Positions 1 to 7,541 of a stretch of 8,985 nt of DNA are shown here, one piece after another. Position 1 is the first letter of the stretch; every line of letters starts with the position of its first letter. Position numbers and translations under genes: made by a program. Source of the stretch: Geodermatophilaceae bacterium (lineage in GTDB: Bacteria; Actinomycetota; Actinomycetes; Mycobacteriales; Geodermatophilaceae); contig JACCUM010000235.1 in NCBI GenBank assembly GCA_013811805.1, forward strand, positions 1 through 8,985, given 5' to 3'. The notes beneath the pieces were generated by a model, which had not been told where the DNA came from, did not search any database, and was given only the letters and a program-made list of their open reading frames with translations.

Positions 1-1382
1 CCGCACCGTCCACCCTCGAGCTGATCGTCAACCTGGCCAAGCGCCGGGGTTTCGTCTTTCCCTCGGGTGAGATCTACGGCGGTACGCGCTCCGCGTGGGA
101 CTACGGGCCGCTGGGTGTCGAGCTCAAGGAGAACATCAAGCGGCAGTGGTGGAAGTCGATGGTCACCGGGCGTGACGACATCGTCGGTCTGGACTCCTCG
201 GTGATCCTGCCTCGCCAGACCTGGGTCGCCTCCGGTCACGTCAACGCCTTCACCGATCCGCTGACCGAGTGCCAGAGCTGCCACAAGCGCTACCGGGCCG
301 ACCACATGATCGAGGAGTTCGAGGAGAAGAAGGGTCGCGCGCCGGAGCGTGGGCTCGCCGAGGTCGCTTGCCCCAACTGCGGAACGCGGGGTGCCTGGAC
401 CGAGCCGCGCGAGTTCAACATGATGCTCAAGACCTACCTCGGCGTCATCGAGGATGAGCCCGGCCTGCACTACCTGCGACCGGAGACCGCCCAGGGCATC
501 TTCGTGAACTTTGCCAACGTCATGTCTGCCGCGCGCAGGAAACCGCCGTTCGGGATCGGTCAGATCGGCAAGTCCTTCCGCAACGAGATCACGCCGGGGA
601 ATTTCATCTTCCGTACCCGGGAATTCGAGCAGATGGAGATGGAATTCTTCGTCGAACCGGGCACCGACGAGGAATGGCACCAGTACTGGATCGACGAGCG
701 GACCAACTGGTACGTCGATCTGGGTATCGCGCGGGGCAACCTGAGGCACTACGAGCATCCCAAGGAGAAGCTCTCGCATTACTCCACGCGCACGGTGGAC
801 ATCGAGTACCGCTTCGGGTTCACCGGTTCGGAGTGGGGCGAACTCGAGGGGGTCGCCAACCGTACGGACTTCGATCTCAAGACCCACTCGGAGCACTCTG
901 GGGTCGACCTCACGTACTTCGACCAGGCCGCGGGAACGCGGTGGACGCCGTATGTCATCGAACCCGCGGCCGGTTTGACCCGGTCGCTGATGGCCTTCCT
1001 CGTCGAGGCATACACCGAAGACGAGGCCCCGAATGCCAAGGGTGGCGTGGACAAGCGGACGGTGTTGCGCCTGGATCCCCGGCTGGCTCCGGTCAAGGCG
1101 GCGGTCCTTCCGCTGTCCCGCAACGCCGATCTGTCACCTAAGGCGCGGGACCTGGCGGCGGCGTTGCGTCGGCACTGGAACGTCGACTTCGACGACGCCG
1201 GGGCGATCGGACGGCGCTACCGGCGACAGGATGAGATCGGTACGCCGTACTGCCTGACCGTCGACTTCGACACCCTGGAGGACCAGGCAGTGACCGTTCG
1301 CGAGCGGGACACGATGGGTCAGGAACGGATCGGGCTGGATCGGGTCGTGACCTACCTGGCACCCAAGCTCCACGGCTCCTGA
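1..1382 (+). CDS. glyS: Glycyl-tRNA synthetase (class II, alpha2 type), 5' end cut by the window
   Basis: This enzyme charges tRNA-Gly with glycine in the cytosol. The frame is open from base 3 (codons APSTLELIVNLAKRRG) to the TGA at 1380-1382, giving 459 visible residues. Single-chain GlyRS proteins are about 460 residues, so only a few N-terminal codons are missing and the ATG at 159 is internal. Two CxxC pairs (Cys codons at 270, 279, 369 and 378) form the zinc-binding insertion. Class II motif 2 is visible as GKSFRNEITPGNF, with the FRNE codons at 576-587. Motif 3 is EPAAGLTRSLMAFL around 961-1000. The C-terminal anticodon-binding domain follows from about 1085 (APVKAAVLPLSRN) and ends in LAPKLHGS. 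The gene converges on the minus-strand gene 44 bases downstream, with no clear terminator hairpin between them. All family landmarks are intact. The assignment is very secure; the symbol could also be written glyQS in some schemes. Confidence 0.97.
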   Translation, partial: APSTLELIVNLAKRRGFVFPSGEIYGGTRSAWDYGPLGVELKENIKRQWWKSMVTGRDDIVGLDSSVILPRQTWVASGHVNAFTDPLTECQSCHKRYRADHMIEEFEEKKGRAPERGLAEVACPNCGTRGAWTEPREFNMMLKTYLGVIEDEPGLHYLRPETAQGIFVNFANVMSAARRKPPFGIGQIGKSFRNEITPGNFIFRTREFEQMEMEFFVEPGTDEEWHQYWIDERTNWYVDLGIARGNLRHYEHPKEKLSHYSTRTVDIEYRFGFTGSEWGELEGVANRTDFDLKTHSEHSGVDLTYFDQAAGTRWTPYVIEPAAGLTRSLMAFLVEAYTEDEAPNAKGGVDKRTVLRLDPRLAPVKAAVLPLSRNADLSPKARDLAAALRRHWNVDFDDAGAIGRRYRRQDEIGTPYCLTVDFDTLEDQAVTVRERDTMGQERIGLDRVVTYLAPKLHGS

Positions 1383-1426
1383 CCCCCCTTCCGATCGACT
1401 CCATGTGCCAAGCAGAGTTCGCGGGT

Positions 1427-2395
1427 TCAGGCGGCTCCGCTGGTGCGGACGATGATTGCCGGTGCCATTCGGCGGGCGGCGGTCGCAAGGGTGGCGCTTA
1501 GCTCGGCTATGAACGCAGAGGGATTCGAGCGAACGGTTCCGGGAGTGACGTGGACCACCAAGAGTCCCGCGGCGGTCAGTCGTCGGTGCCGAGCCTGGGT
1601 TTTCCGGTAGGAGGCAGGCGATAAGTGCCACTCGAGCGAGTCCACCTCGAGAACGACGCCATACTCCTCCCAGATGGCGTCCGTGCAGGCCAGCCATTGA
1701 CCATCGACGGTGAACACGTCGTGATTCCACTTCGCGGCTGGGAGCCCTGCTCGTAGGACAAAGTCTCGTACCTCGGCTTCCGCGACCGAGCGAGCACCTT
1801 CGCTGACCTCGCGCAGGACCCGCCGGGGGAGCGCAGTGCCGCGGATCTGTGCGTCGCGGATCTCCAGGCCCAGATCGGCGACGGAGCAGAGATTGCGCTG
1901 TACGACCTCCGAAATTGCGGCACGCACGTCGGAAACGCTACGGCTTCGACGGGTGGCGTCGATGGCCGCGCGAGCGATCGGGGCGCATGGGACGCCTTCC
2001 ACGTTGCGGTGGTTCGGTAATCGGGTCGTGCGCTCGACGACGACGAAACCGGTACTGACCCGATGTCGCCGATGCGGAATCAAAATGTGGAGTTGTTGAC
2101 CGTCAAGCATCTGCCGAACGCCTCGGCGACGAAGCGCGGCTCCGCCGGTGAGCAACGCACCGCCGCCGCCGTACAGCAGGGCAGCCCGGATCTGCTGGCT
2201 CAGCGTGGCCGAGCCGTTGGACACCAGGATGATGCCGGGCAGCAGCCGCTGCCACGGACCGCCGGCCCGGCACCGATTCGTGATCGTGGACGCACCCATC
2301 CCCAGACGTCGGAGCTCGGACGAGCGAACGACGCCGTCGCGCTGGGCGATCAGCGCATCGACGGCGAAGCGGTCGTACGGTCGGCGTCGAGGCAT
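1427..2395 (-). CDS. AbiEi-like N-terminal domain plus DUF559/Vsr-type endonuclease domain protein
   Basis: This is a 322-residue protein of a family common in actinomycetes. Residues about 10-60 (ALIAQRDGVVRSSELRRLGM, then ...RAGGPWQRLLPGIILVSNG) resemble the winged-helix region of AbiEi-family antitoxins. Residues about 200-285 resemble the very-short-patch-repair-like DUF559 nuclease fold: a SxxExxxR helix (Ser203, Glu206, Arg210), then Asp239 and the ExD pair Glu250/Asp252 in VVLEVDSLEWH. These are the positions expected for a PD-(D/E)xK-type active site. The ATG start is supported by GGAGG on the minus strand (2404-2408), 8 bases upstream. No AbiEii-type nucleotidyltransferase toxin lies next to it, so it is not half of a visible toxin-antitoxin pair. 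Substrate and role are unknown. DNA binding or cleavage is inferred from domains only. It is convergent with glyS and probably transcribed alone. Confidence 0.85.
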   Translation of the reverse strand: MPRRRPYDRFAVDALIAQRDGVVRSSELRRLGMGASTITNRCRAGGPWQRLLPGIILVSNGSATLSQQIRAALLYGGGGALLTGGAALRRRGVRQMLDGQQLHILIPHRRHRVSTGFVVVERTTRLPNHRNVEGVPCAPIARAAIDATRRSRSVSDVRAAISEVVQRNLCSVADLGLEIRDAQIRGTALPRRVLREVSEGARSVAEAEVRDFVLRAGLPAAKWNHDVFTVDGQWLACTDAIWEEYGVVLEVDSLEWHLSPASYRKTQARHRRLTAAGLLVVHVTPGTVRSNPSAFIAELSATLATAARRMAPAIIVRTSGAA

Positions 2396-2479
2396 GGTGT
2401 GAGCCTCCGCCGGCTGGCAGTCTGCCGTCGGCCTGAATTGCCAACTGTGTACGACTGCTGAACCTGTGGATAGACGGAG

Positions 2480-2524
2480 TCAAGGACCCCATGAGTCAAT
2501 AGGTTTGGCACAAGGGGTCCTTGA
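2480..2524 (-). terminator. Perfect 11-bp inverted repeat, candidate Rho-independent terminator
   Basis: TCAAGGACCCC (2480-2490) and GGGGTCCTTGA (2514-2524) are exact reverse complements separated by a 23-base loop. On the minus strand the hairpin begins 21 bases after the TGA of the small acidic ORF, the position expected of a terminator. It also sits upstream of the DUF559 gene, which would insulate that gene. No T-tract follows the stem on either strand, which is often so in high-GC actinomycetes but weakens the call. An operator or other binding site is the alternative, given the long loop. Confidence 0.5.
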
Positions 2525-2545
2525 ACCAAGCTGCAAGGAGTGGGG

Positions 2546-2752
2546 TCAGTCGGGGGGTTCGAGTGGGTCGGGGGCTTCGGTGTCCCCGGCGTTCCCCTGG
2601 TCCCCATCACCAGACGGCGTCATGTCGGAGGCGTCCTCCATCGGTTCCCGTGGATCCACGTCGCCGGACTCGCCAGCTCCCTCGACTGGGCCAGTGTCTT
2701 GGCCACTCTCGGAGGTGTTCTCGCCTGGTGCTGGTTGGTCGGGTCGGGTCAT
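2546..2752 (-). CDS. Small acidic, probably disordered hypothetical protein (68 aa)
   Basis: The ORF starts MTRPDQPAPGENTSESG and ends DTEAPDPLEPPD. It is very rich in Asp, Glu, Pro, Gly and Ser, with almost no hydrophobic residues, no Cys and no recognisable domain, so it is probably unstructured. Support for it being a gene: AGGAAGG on the minus strand (2759-2765) lies 6 bases before the ATG; codons show a G-N-C bias (many GAC, GAG, GGC, GCC), with about 70% G or C in the third position by my hand count; and a perfect hairpin follows the stop. The same frame is open upstream to 3682, but that extension lies antisense to dusB and is a shadow. It is divergent from dusB, with 108 bases between the starts. 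I do not recognise a homologue. A chance ORF in GC-rich DNA remains possible. Confidence 0.5.
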   Translation of the reverse strand: MTRPDQPAPGENTSESGQDTGPVEGAGESGDVDPREPMEDASDMTPSGDGDQGNAGDTEAPDPLEPPD

Positions 2753-2758
2753 GAGCGG

Positions 2759-2765
2759 CCTTCCT
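2759..2765 (-). promoter_or_regulatory. Ribosome binding site for the small acidic ORF
   Basis: AGGAAGG on the minus strand with 6 bases to the ATG at 2752. It decides this start over the longer in-frame extension that runs antisense to dusB. Confidence 0.4.
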
Positions 2766-2824
2766 GGTCGTGAGTGATCACCATGAGGGGAAGATTGCAA
2801 CGATAGGTTCCTACCAGGGTGGCC

Positions 2825-2852
2825 CTGAGTCGGATCGGGGCAGGCGGATAAT
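2825..2852 (+). promoter_or_regulatory. Candidate dusB promoter, possibly giving a leaderless transcript
   Basis: GATAAT at 2847-2852 matches five of six bases of the -10 consensus. CTGAGT at 2825-2830 is a weak -35 (three of six) at 16-base spacing. Transcription would begin about 2859-2861, essentially at the dusB ATG. This fits the poor ribosome binding site there: the purine run AGGCGGA ends 12 bases upstream. The call rests on motif reading alone. Confidence 0.3.
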
Positions 2853-2860
2853 TGCCGACG

Positions 2861-4027
2861 ATGGGAAATCTGCCGGGTCTCGATGCGCTCAAGATCGGTC
2901 CACACGCCGTGTGGCCACCGGTCGAACTCGCCCCGATGGCCGGCATCACGAATCCGGCTTTCCGCACACTGTGCCGCGAACACGGCGCCGGGCTCTATGT
3001 CTGCGAGATGATCACGGCGACCGCCCTGGTCGCGCGCAATCCCAAGACGATGCGGATGATTCGCTTCGCCGAGGACGAGCACCCGCGCAGCATCCAGTTG
3101 TACGGCGTCGACCCGGTCACCGTCGGACGAGCCGTGGAGCTGATCGTGGACGAGGACCGCGCCGACCACGTCGACCTGAACTTCGGTTGCCCGGTTCCCA
3201 AGGTGACCCGCAGGGGCGGCGGGGCAGCGCTCCCGTGGCGTCGGGAATTGCTCCGCAATATCCTGCGGGCGGCGATGACCGCAGCCGAGGGCCGGGTGCC
3301 GATCACCATGAAGATGCGGATCGGCATCGACCACGAGCACATCACCTACCGCGACGCAGGCCAGATCGCTCAGGACGAGGGGCTGGCAAGCGTTGCGCTG
3401 CACGGTCGTACGGCGGCGCAACTCTATGGTGGACAAGCGGATTGGTCGGCCATCGCCGATCTCGTCGAGCTGCTGGACATCCCGGTCCTCGGCAACGGCG
3501 ATATCTGGGAGGCCGACGATGCGCTGAGGATGGTCGAGCAGACCGGCTGCGCGGGGGTAGTGATCGGGCGTGGCTGCCTGGGCCGGCCGTGGCTGTTCGC
3601 CGACCTGGCGAGTGCCTTCGACGGAGATCCAGGCCGCAAGCTTCCACCGCTGTCCGCGGTCGCCGCCGCGATGCGAAGACATGCGAGCCTGCTGCTCGAC
3701 GAATACGGAGACCTACGGCCTGATCCGTGCGACCCGCACGCCCGTGACCGCGGCATCCGGGACTTCCGCAAGCACATCGCCTGGTACCTGAAGGGCTTTG
3801 CGGTGGGCGGTGAGACCCGGCGGGCGCTGTCGCTGGTCGGCTCTCTGGACGAACTCAGCGAACTGCTCGGCGGGATCCCTGACCAGCCATTCCCGACCGA
3901 CATTCTGGGTACGCCGCGTGGCCGATCGACGAGTGCGCGCAGGGTGGCCTTGCCCTACGGCTGGCTCCATGATCGCGACAGCCTCGCCGTACCCGAAGGT
4001 GCCGAACTGGACATCTCCGGCGGCTGA
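2861..4027 (+). CDS. dusB: tRNA-dihydrouridine synthase, DusB-like
   Basis: This is an FMN-dependent enzyme that reduces specific uridines in the tRNA D-loop to dihydrouridine using NADPH. It has 388 residues from the ATG. The TIM-barrel domain opens with VELAPMAGITNPAFRTLC. The catalytic cysteine is Cys110 in DLNFGCPVPKV. FMN contacts of the family are seen as Lys151 (TMKMRIG), His181 (LHGRTAAQLYGG), LGNGDIWEADD and VIGRGCLGRPWLF. The C-terminal helical tRNA-binding domain runs from about residue 260 and includes RKHIAWYLKGF. A TTG at 2852 would add three residues; I prefer the ATG because the family normally starts just before the IGPH..PPVELAPM segment. The tail past about residue 345 (TPRGRSTSARR onwards) is poorly conserved. 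It is 102 bases upstream of ppdK on the same strand. The family assignment is very secure; DusB rather than another Dus subgroup is the usual actinomycete annotation. Confidence 0.95.
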   Translation: MGNLPGLDALKIGPHAVWPPVELAPMAGITNPAFRTLCREHGAGLYVCEMITATALVARNPKTMRMIRFAEDEHPRSIQLYGVDPVTVGRAVELIVDEDRADHVDLNFGCPVPKVTRRGGGAALPWRRELLRNILRAAMTAAEGRVPITMKMRIGIDHEHITYRDAGQIAQDEGLASVALHGRTAAQLYGGQADWSAIADLVELLDIPVLGNGDIWEADDALRMVEQTGCAGVVIGRGCLGRPWLFADLASAFDGDPGRKLPPLSAVAAAMRRHASLLLDEYGDLRPDPCDPHARDRGIRDFRKHIAWYLKGFAVGGETRRALSLVGSLDELSELLGGIPDQPFPTDILGTPRGRSTSARRVALPYGWLHDRDSLAVPEGAELDISGG

Positions 4028-4115
4028 GCCAATCGATGGAAACCACCCGGCTGGCGGGGTGTCCTCGCGGCTAGAGAGACTGTCTCCGAACGTAGGACGC
4101 AGTGATGCAGCGCAC

Positions 4116-4121
4116 AGGAGG
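4116..4121 (+). promoter_or_regulatory. Strong ribosome binding site that fixes the GTG start of ppdK
   Basis: AGGAGG, 8 bases before GTG at 4130. It is the best Shine-Dalgarno match in the window and selects the GTG over any downstream start. Confidence 0.85.
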
Positions 4122-4129
4122 CAGTCCGG

Positions 4130-6829
4130 GTGAGTGAGAAATACGTCTACGACTTCGCTGAGGGCAACAAGGATTTGAAGGACCTGCTCGGCGGCAAGGG
4201 AGCCAACCTCGCCGAGATGACCAACCTCGGCCTGCCAGTACCACCCGGGTTCATCATCACCACTGAGGCCTGCAAGGTCTTCCTGAACAGCGGCACAGCG
4301 CCGAAGAAACTCTCCGACGAGGTCAGCGAGCATCTCGCCGCGCTCGAGGACACCATGGGCAAGAAGCTCGGGGACCCCACCGACCCGCTGCTGGTCTCGG
4401 TCCGCTCCGGCGCCAAGTTCTCGATGCCCGGGATGATGGAGACCGTCCTGAACGTCGGACTCAACGACGAGTCAGTCCGGGGCCTGGCCAAGCAGTCGGG
4501 TTCGGACCGCTTCGCCTGGGACTCCTACCGGCGGCTGATCCAGATGTTCGGCAAGACCGTGCTCGACATCGACGGCGACCATTTCGAGGACGCCATCGAC
4601 GAAGCCAAGAAGGCCAAGGGCACCGACAACGACCTGGACCTCGATGCCGACGACCTCCTGCAGCTCGTCGAGCACTTCAAGGGCGTCGTCCGCCTGCAGG
4701 CCGGGCGCGAGTTCCCGACCGACCCCCGGGAGCAGATGGATCTGGCTGTAGAAGCCGTCTTCAACTCGTGGAATGCAGATCGCGCGATCCTCTATCGCCG
4801 CCAGGAGCGGATCCCGGCTGACCTCGGAACGGCGGTCAACATCTGCTCGATGGTCTTCGGCAACCTCGGCGCGGACTCCGGCACCGGAGTCGCGTTCACG
4901 AGGGACCCGGGCAGCGGCGAGCAGGGGATCTACGGCGACTACCTGCAGAACGCCCAGGGCGAGGATGTCGTCGCGGGCGTACGGAACACGTTGCCGCTGA
5001 ACGATCTCGAGAAGATCGACAAGCCGGCCTATGACGAGCTAGTGGGCATCATGACCAAGCTCGAGGGGCACTACCGCGACCTGTGCGACATCGAGTTCAC
5101 CGTCGAGCGCAACAAGCTGTGGATGCTGCAGACCCGGATCGGGAAGCGTACGGCCGGCGCCGCGTTCGTGGTCGCCAATCAGCTTATCGACGAGGGCATG
5201 ATTGATCTCGACGAGGCGCTGCAACGGGTCACCGGCGCCCAGCTCATGCAGCTGATGTTTCCCAAGTTCGACGACGACGTCGACAAGCAGCAGATAGCCA
5301 AGGGAATGAACGCCTCTCCGGGGGCCGCCGTCGGCAAGGTCGTCTTCACCTCTGCACGAGCCGTCGAGATGGCCGAGCGGGGAGAGAAGGTCATCCTCGT
5401 ACGGCGCGAGACCAATCCTGACGACCTCGCCGGAATGATTGCCGCGCAAGGCATTCTGACCTCACGCGGTGGAAAGACCTCGCATGCTGCGGTGGTCGCC
5501 CGGGGGATGGGCAAGACCTGTGTCTGTGGTGCCGACGCCCTGCAAGTCGATCTCAAGGCGAACAGATTCACCGCACCGGGCGACATTGTGGTCAGCGAGG
5601 GCGACGTCGTATCCATCGACGGTACGTCGGGTGCCGTCTACCTCGGCGAGGTTCCGGTCTCCCCGTCCGCGGTGGTGCAGTACTTCGAGGGCACCTTGGA
5701 CCCCGAGGCGCAGGACGCGGGCGAACTCGTGAAAGCGGTGCACCGCTTCATGGTTCACACGGACAAGGTCCGGAGACTCAAGGTGCGCGCCAACTCCGAC
5801 ACCCCGGAGGATTCCCAACGGGCCCGGCGGTTCGGGGCGCAGGGCATCGGGTTGTGTCGGACCGAACACATGTTCCTGGGCGACCGCCGCCAGCTGGTCG
5901 AAGAACTCATCCTTGCCGACACCGATGACGAGCGCCAGGCTGCGCTGGACGCGCTGGAACCGTTGCAGCGCGCAGACTTCGTCGGGATCTTCCAGGCGAT
6001 GGACGGCCTGCCTGTCACGGTCCGGCTGATCGACCCGCCACTGCACGAGTTCCTGCCCGACATCACCGACCTGTCGGTGGCCGTCGCGCTGGCCGAAGAG
6101 CGCGGAGAGCCCGACCAGAAGGCGGCGCGGCTACTCACCGAGGTGCGCCGGCTGCACGAGTCCAACCCGATGCTCGGTCTGCGCGGGGTTCGACTGGGGC
6201 TCGCCATTCCGGGTCTTTTCAAGATGCAGGTACGCGCGATCGCCGAGGCTGCCGCGCAGTGCAAGAAGGCCGGTGGGGATCCACGGCCGGAGATCATGAT
6301 CCCGTTGGTCGGCGCCGTGCAAGAACTAGAGGCCATCCGCGAGGAGTCCGAGGCAGTGCTGGCTGACGTCGCGGATGCCGAGGGGGTCGACGTACCGGCG
6401 CTGATCGGCACGATGATCGAGGTGCCCCGCGCCGCACTGACAGCCGGCGACATAGCCGGTGCGGCCGAGTTCTTCTCCTTCGGGACCAATGACCTGACCC
6501 AGATGGGTTGGGGCTTCTCCCGGGACGATGTGGAGGCCTCGTTCTTCTCCACCTACCTGGAGAAGGGCATCTTCGGGGTGTCGCCGTTCGAGTCCCTGGA
6601 CACCGAGGGGATCGGGAGACTGATCCGGATCGCGGTGCAGGAGGGGCGGGCGGCCAAACCTGGTCTGCACCTCGGGGTCTGCGGTGAGCATGGCGGCGAT
6701 CCGGATTCGGTGCACTTCTTCCACGAGGTCGGATTGGACTACGTCTCCTGCTCACCGTTCCGGATCCCGGTCGCACGCCTGGAGGCAGGCCGCGCCGCCC
6801 TCACGTCCGAGGCAAGCGACGGTCGCTGA
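4130..6829 (+). CDS. ppdK: Pyruvate, phosphate dikinase
   Basis: The enzyme interconverts pyruvate + ATP + Pi and phosphoenolpyruvate + AMP + PPi in the cytosol, working at the PEP/pyruvate node in either direction. It has 899 residues and is complete. The N-terminal ATP-grasp domain shows LLGGKGANLAEM (Lys23) and SVRSGAKFSMPGMMETVLN (Arg92). The central phosphohistidine domain holds the catalytic His452 in GGKTSHAAVVARGMGK, with the regulatory-type Thr two positions before it. The C-terminal PEP/pyruvate barrel has GLCRTEHMF (574-582), FFSFGTNDLTQM (about 782-793), CGEHGGDP and the catalytic Cys874 in YVSCSPFRIPVARLEAGRA. The order and the presence of both ATP-grasp and TIM-barrel halves separate it from PEP synthase and PTS enzyme I. 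No kinase/phosphatase regulator (DUF299) gene is visible here. The DUF218 gene follows closely and may be co-transcribed. Confidence 0.97.
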   Translation: MSEKYVYDFAEGNKDLKDLLGGKGANLAEMTNLGLPVPPGFIITTEACKVFLNSGTAPKKLSDEVSEHLAALEDTMGKKLGDPTDPLLVSVRSGAKFSMPGMMETVLNVGLNDESVRGLAKQSGSDRFAWDSYRRLIQMFGKTVLDIDGDHFEDAIDEAKKAKGTDNDLDLDADDLLQLVEHFKGVVRLQAGREFPTDPREQMDLAVEAVFNSWNADRAILYRRQERIPADLGTAVNICSMVFGNLGADSGTGVAFTRDPGSGEQGIYGDYLQNAQGEDVVAGVRNTLPLNDLEKIDKPAYDELVGIMTKLEGHYRDLCDIEFTVERNKLWMLQTRIGKRTAGAAFVVANQLIDEGMIDLDEALQRVTGAQLMQLMFPKFDDDVDKQQIAKGMNASPGAAVGKVVFTSARAVEMAERGEKVILVRRETNPDDLAGMIAAQGILTSRGGKTSHAAVVARGMGKTCVCGADALQVDLKANRFTAPGDIVVSEGDVVSIDGTSGAVYLGEVPVSPSAVVQYFEGTLDPEAQDAGELVKAVHRFMVHTDKVRRLKVRANSDTPEDSQRARRFGAQGIGLCRTEHMFLGDRRQLVEELILADTDDERQAALDALEPLQRADFVGIFQAMDGLPVTVRLIDPPLHEFLPDITDLSVAVALAEERGEPDQKAARLLTEVRRLHESNPMLGLRGVRLGLAIPGLFKMQVRAIAEAAAQCKKAGGDPRPEIMIPLVGAVQELEAIREESEAVLADVADAEGVDVPALIGTMIEVPRAALTAGDIAGAAEFFSFGTNDLTQMGWGFSRDDVEASFFSTYLEKGIFGVSPFESLDTEGIGRLIRIAVQEGRAAKPGLHLGVCGEHGGDPDSVHFFHEVGLDYVSCSPFRIPVARLEAGRAALTSEASDGR

Positions 6830-6887
6830 GTTAACGGGTGTGGACGAGACCGGCGAGCGTTGCGCTTCGCGTGGTACTCATGACGAT

Positions 6888-7505
6888 GTGATCGGGATCG
6901 TCGGACGGGTCGCTGCGGCGCTTCTGGTCGCCATCGGGCTCATCGTGGGCGTGACGGCGGTTAACATCTGGTGGACCGCCCGTCAGGACGAGCGCCCGGT
7001 CTCGGATGCGATCGTCGTCCTGGGGTCGGCTCAGTACGACGGAACGCCCTCACCCATCTTCGAGGCCCGCCTTGATCACGCCCTCGATCTCTACAACGCC
7101 GGAATCGCACCCATGGTCATCACGGTCGGCGGGCGACAGACAGGGGACCGCTACACCGAGGCCGAAGCCGGGCTGCTGTGGTTGGAAGCCGAGGGTGTAC
7201 CGGCGGAGGCCATGATGGCCATCCCGGACGGAACAGACACATTGAAGAGCATGCAGGCCGTCGCAGGCGTGTTCGCCGAGCAGGGCTTGACGACCGCCGT
7301 CCTGGTCACCGACCCGTGGCATGCCATGCGGGCCTCCCGGATGGCCGGGGACGCCGGAATCAGCGCGTCCAGCTCACCGACCCGCCAGGGTCCAGCGGTG
7401 CAGACCCGATCCACTCAGTTTCGGTACATCGCGCGGGAGACGGCGGCGTACCTCTTTTATCGACTGACCGGCTCGAGCGTGGCCGGCGCACCGGGAATCG
7501 GTTAG
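6888..7505 (+). CDS. YdcF/SanA-like DUF218 membrane-anchored protein
   Basis: This is a 205-residue protein with one N-terminal membrane segment (IVGRVAAALLVAIGLIVGVT, about residues 4-23) followed by an extracytoplasmic DUF218 domain. The domain opens with SDAIVVLGSAQYDG, then FEARLDHALDLYNAG, MVITVGGRQTGDRYTEAEAG, the conserved acidic DGTDTLKSM region and VLVTDPWHAMRA. Relatives (SanA, YdcF, ElyC) are linked to envelope integrity or lipid-carrier metabolism, but the reaction is unsettled, so no specific role is claimed. The start is uncertain. GTG at 6888 puts the membrane segment at the N-terminus. GTG at 6840, 10 bases after the ppdK stop, is in frame, but the 16 codons it adds lose the third-position GC bias and look non-coding. 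Neither has a good ribosome binding site. dnaG begins 36 bases after the stop. Confidence 0.85.
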   Translation: MIGIVGRVAAALLVAIGLIVGVTAVNIWWTARQDERPVSDAIVVLGSAQYDGTPSPIFEARLDHALDLYNAGIAPMVITVGGRQTGDRYTEAEAGLLWLEAEGVPAEAMMAIPDGTDTLKSMQAVAGVFAEQGLTTAVLVTDPWHAMRASRMAGDAGISASSSPTRQGPAVQTRSTQFRYIARETAAYLFYRLTGSSVAGAPGIG

Positions 7506-7541
7506 GCAGGCAATCCTGATCACGTTAGCGCGAGGCCGCCG

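Noticed and set aside
2465..2473. DnaA-box-like TGTGGATAG
   Set aside because: A single near-match with one mismatch and no cluster or origin context; expected by chance.
2466..2777. Plus-strand 103-codon ORF, Ser/Gly/Pro-rich
   Set aside because: It begins inside the inverted repeat region, has no ribosome binding site I can see, and overlaps the better supported minus-strand acidic ORF in a shadow frame.
2815..2827. CAGGG-TGG-CCCTG mini-hairpin upstream of dusB
   Set aside because: Too short to distinguish from chance in GC-rich DNA, and no terminator or riboswitch features around it.
2753..3682. Long minus-strand open frame continuing upstream of the small acidic ORF, antisense to dusB
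   Set aside because: It overlaps the well-supported dusB gene and has no family features; long antisense frames are expected in high-GC genes.
4076..4086. Short dyad GAGACTGTCTC upstream of ppdK
   Set aside because: Five-base arms only, no associated promoter or regulator evidence.
6684..6887. N-terminal extension of the DUF218 protein starting inside ppdK
   Set aside because: Codons 6684-6829 lie within the conserved C-terminal end of ppdK, and the bases between ppdK and 6888 lose coding bias.
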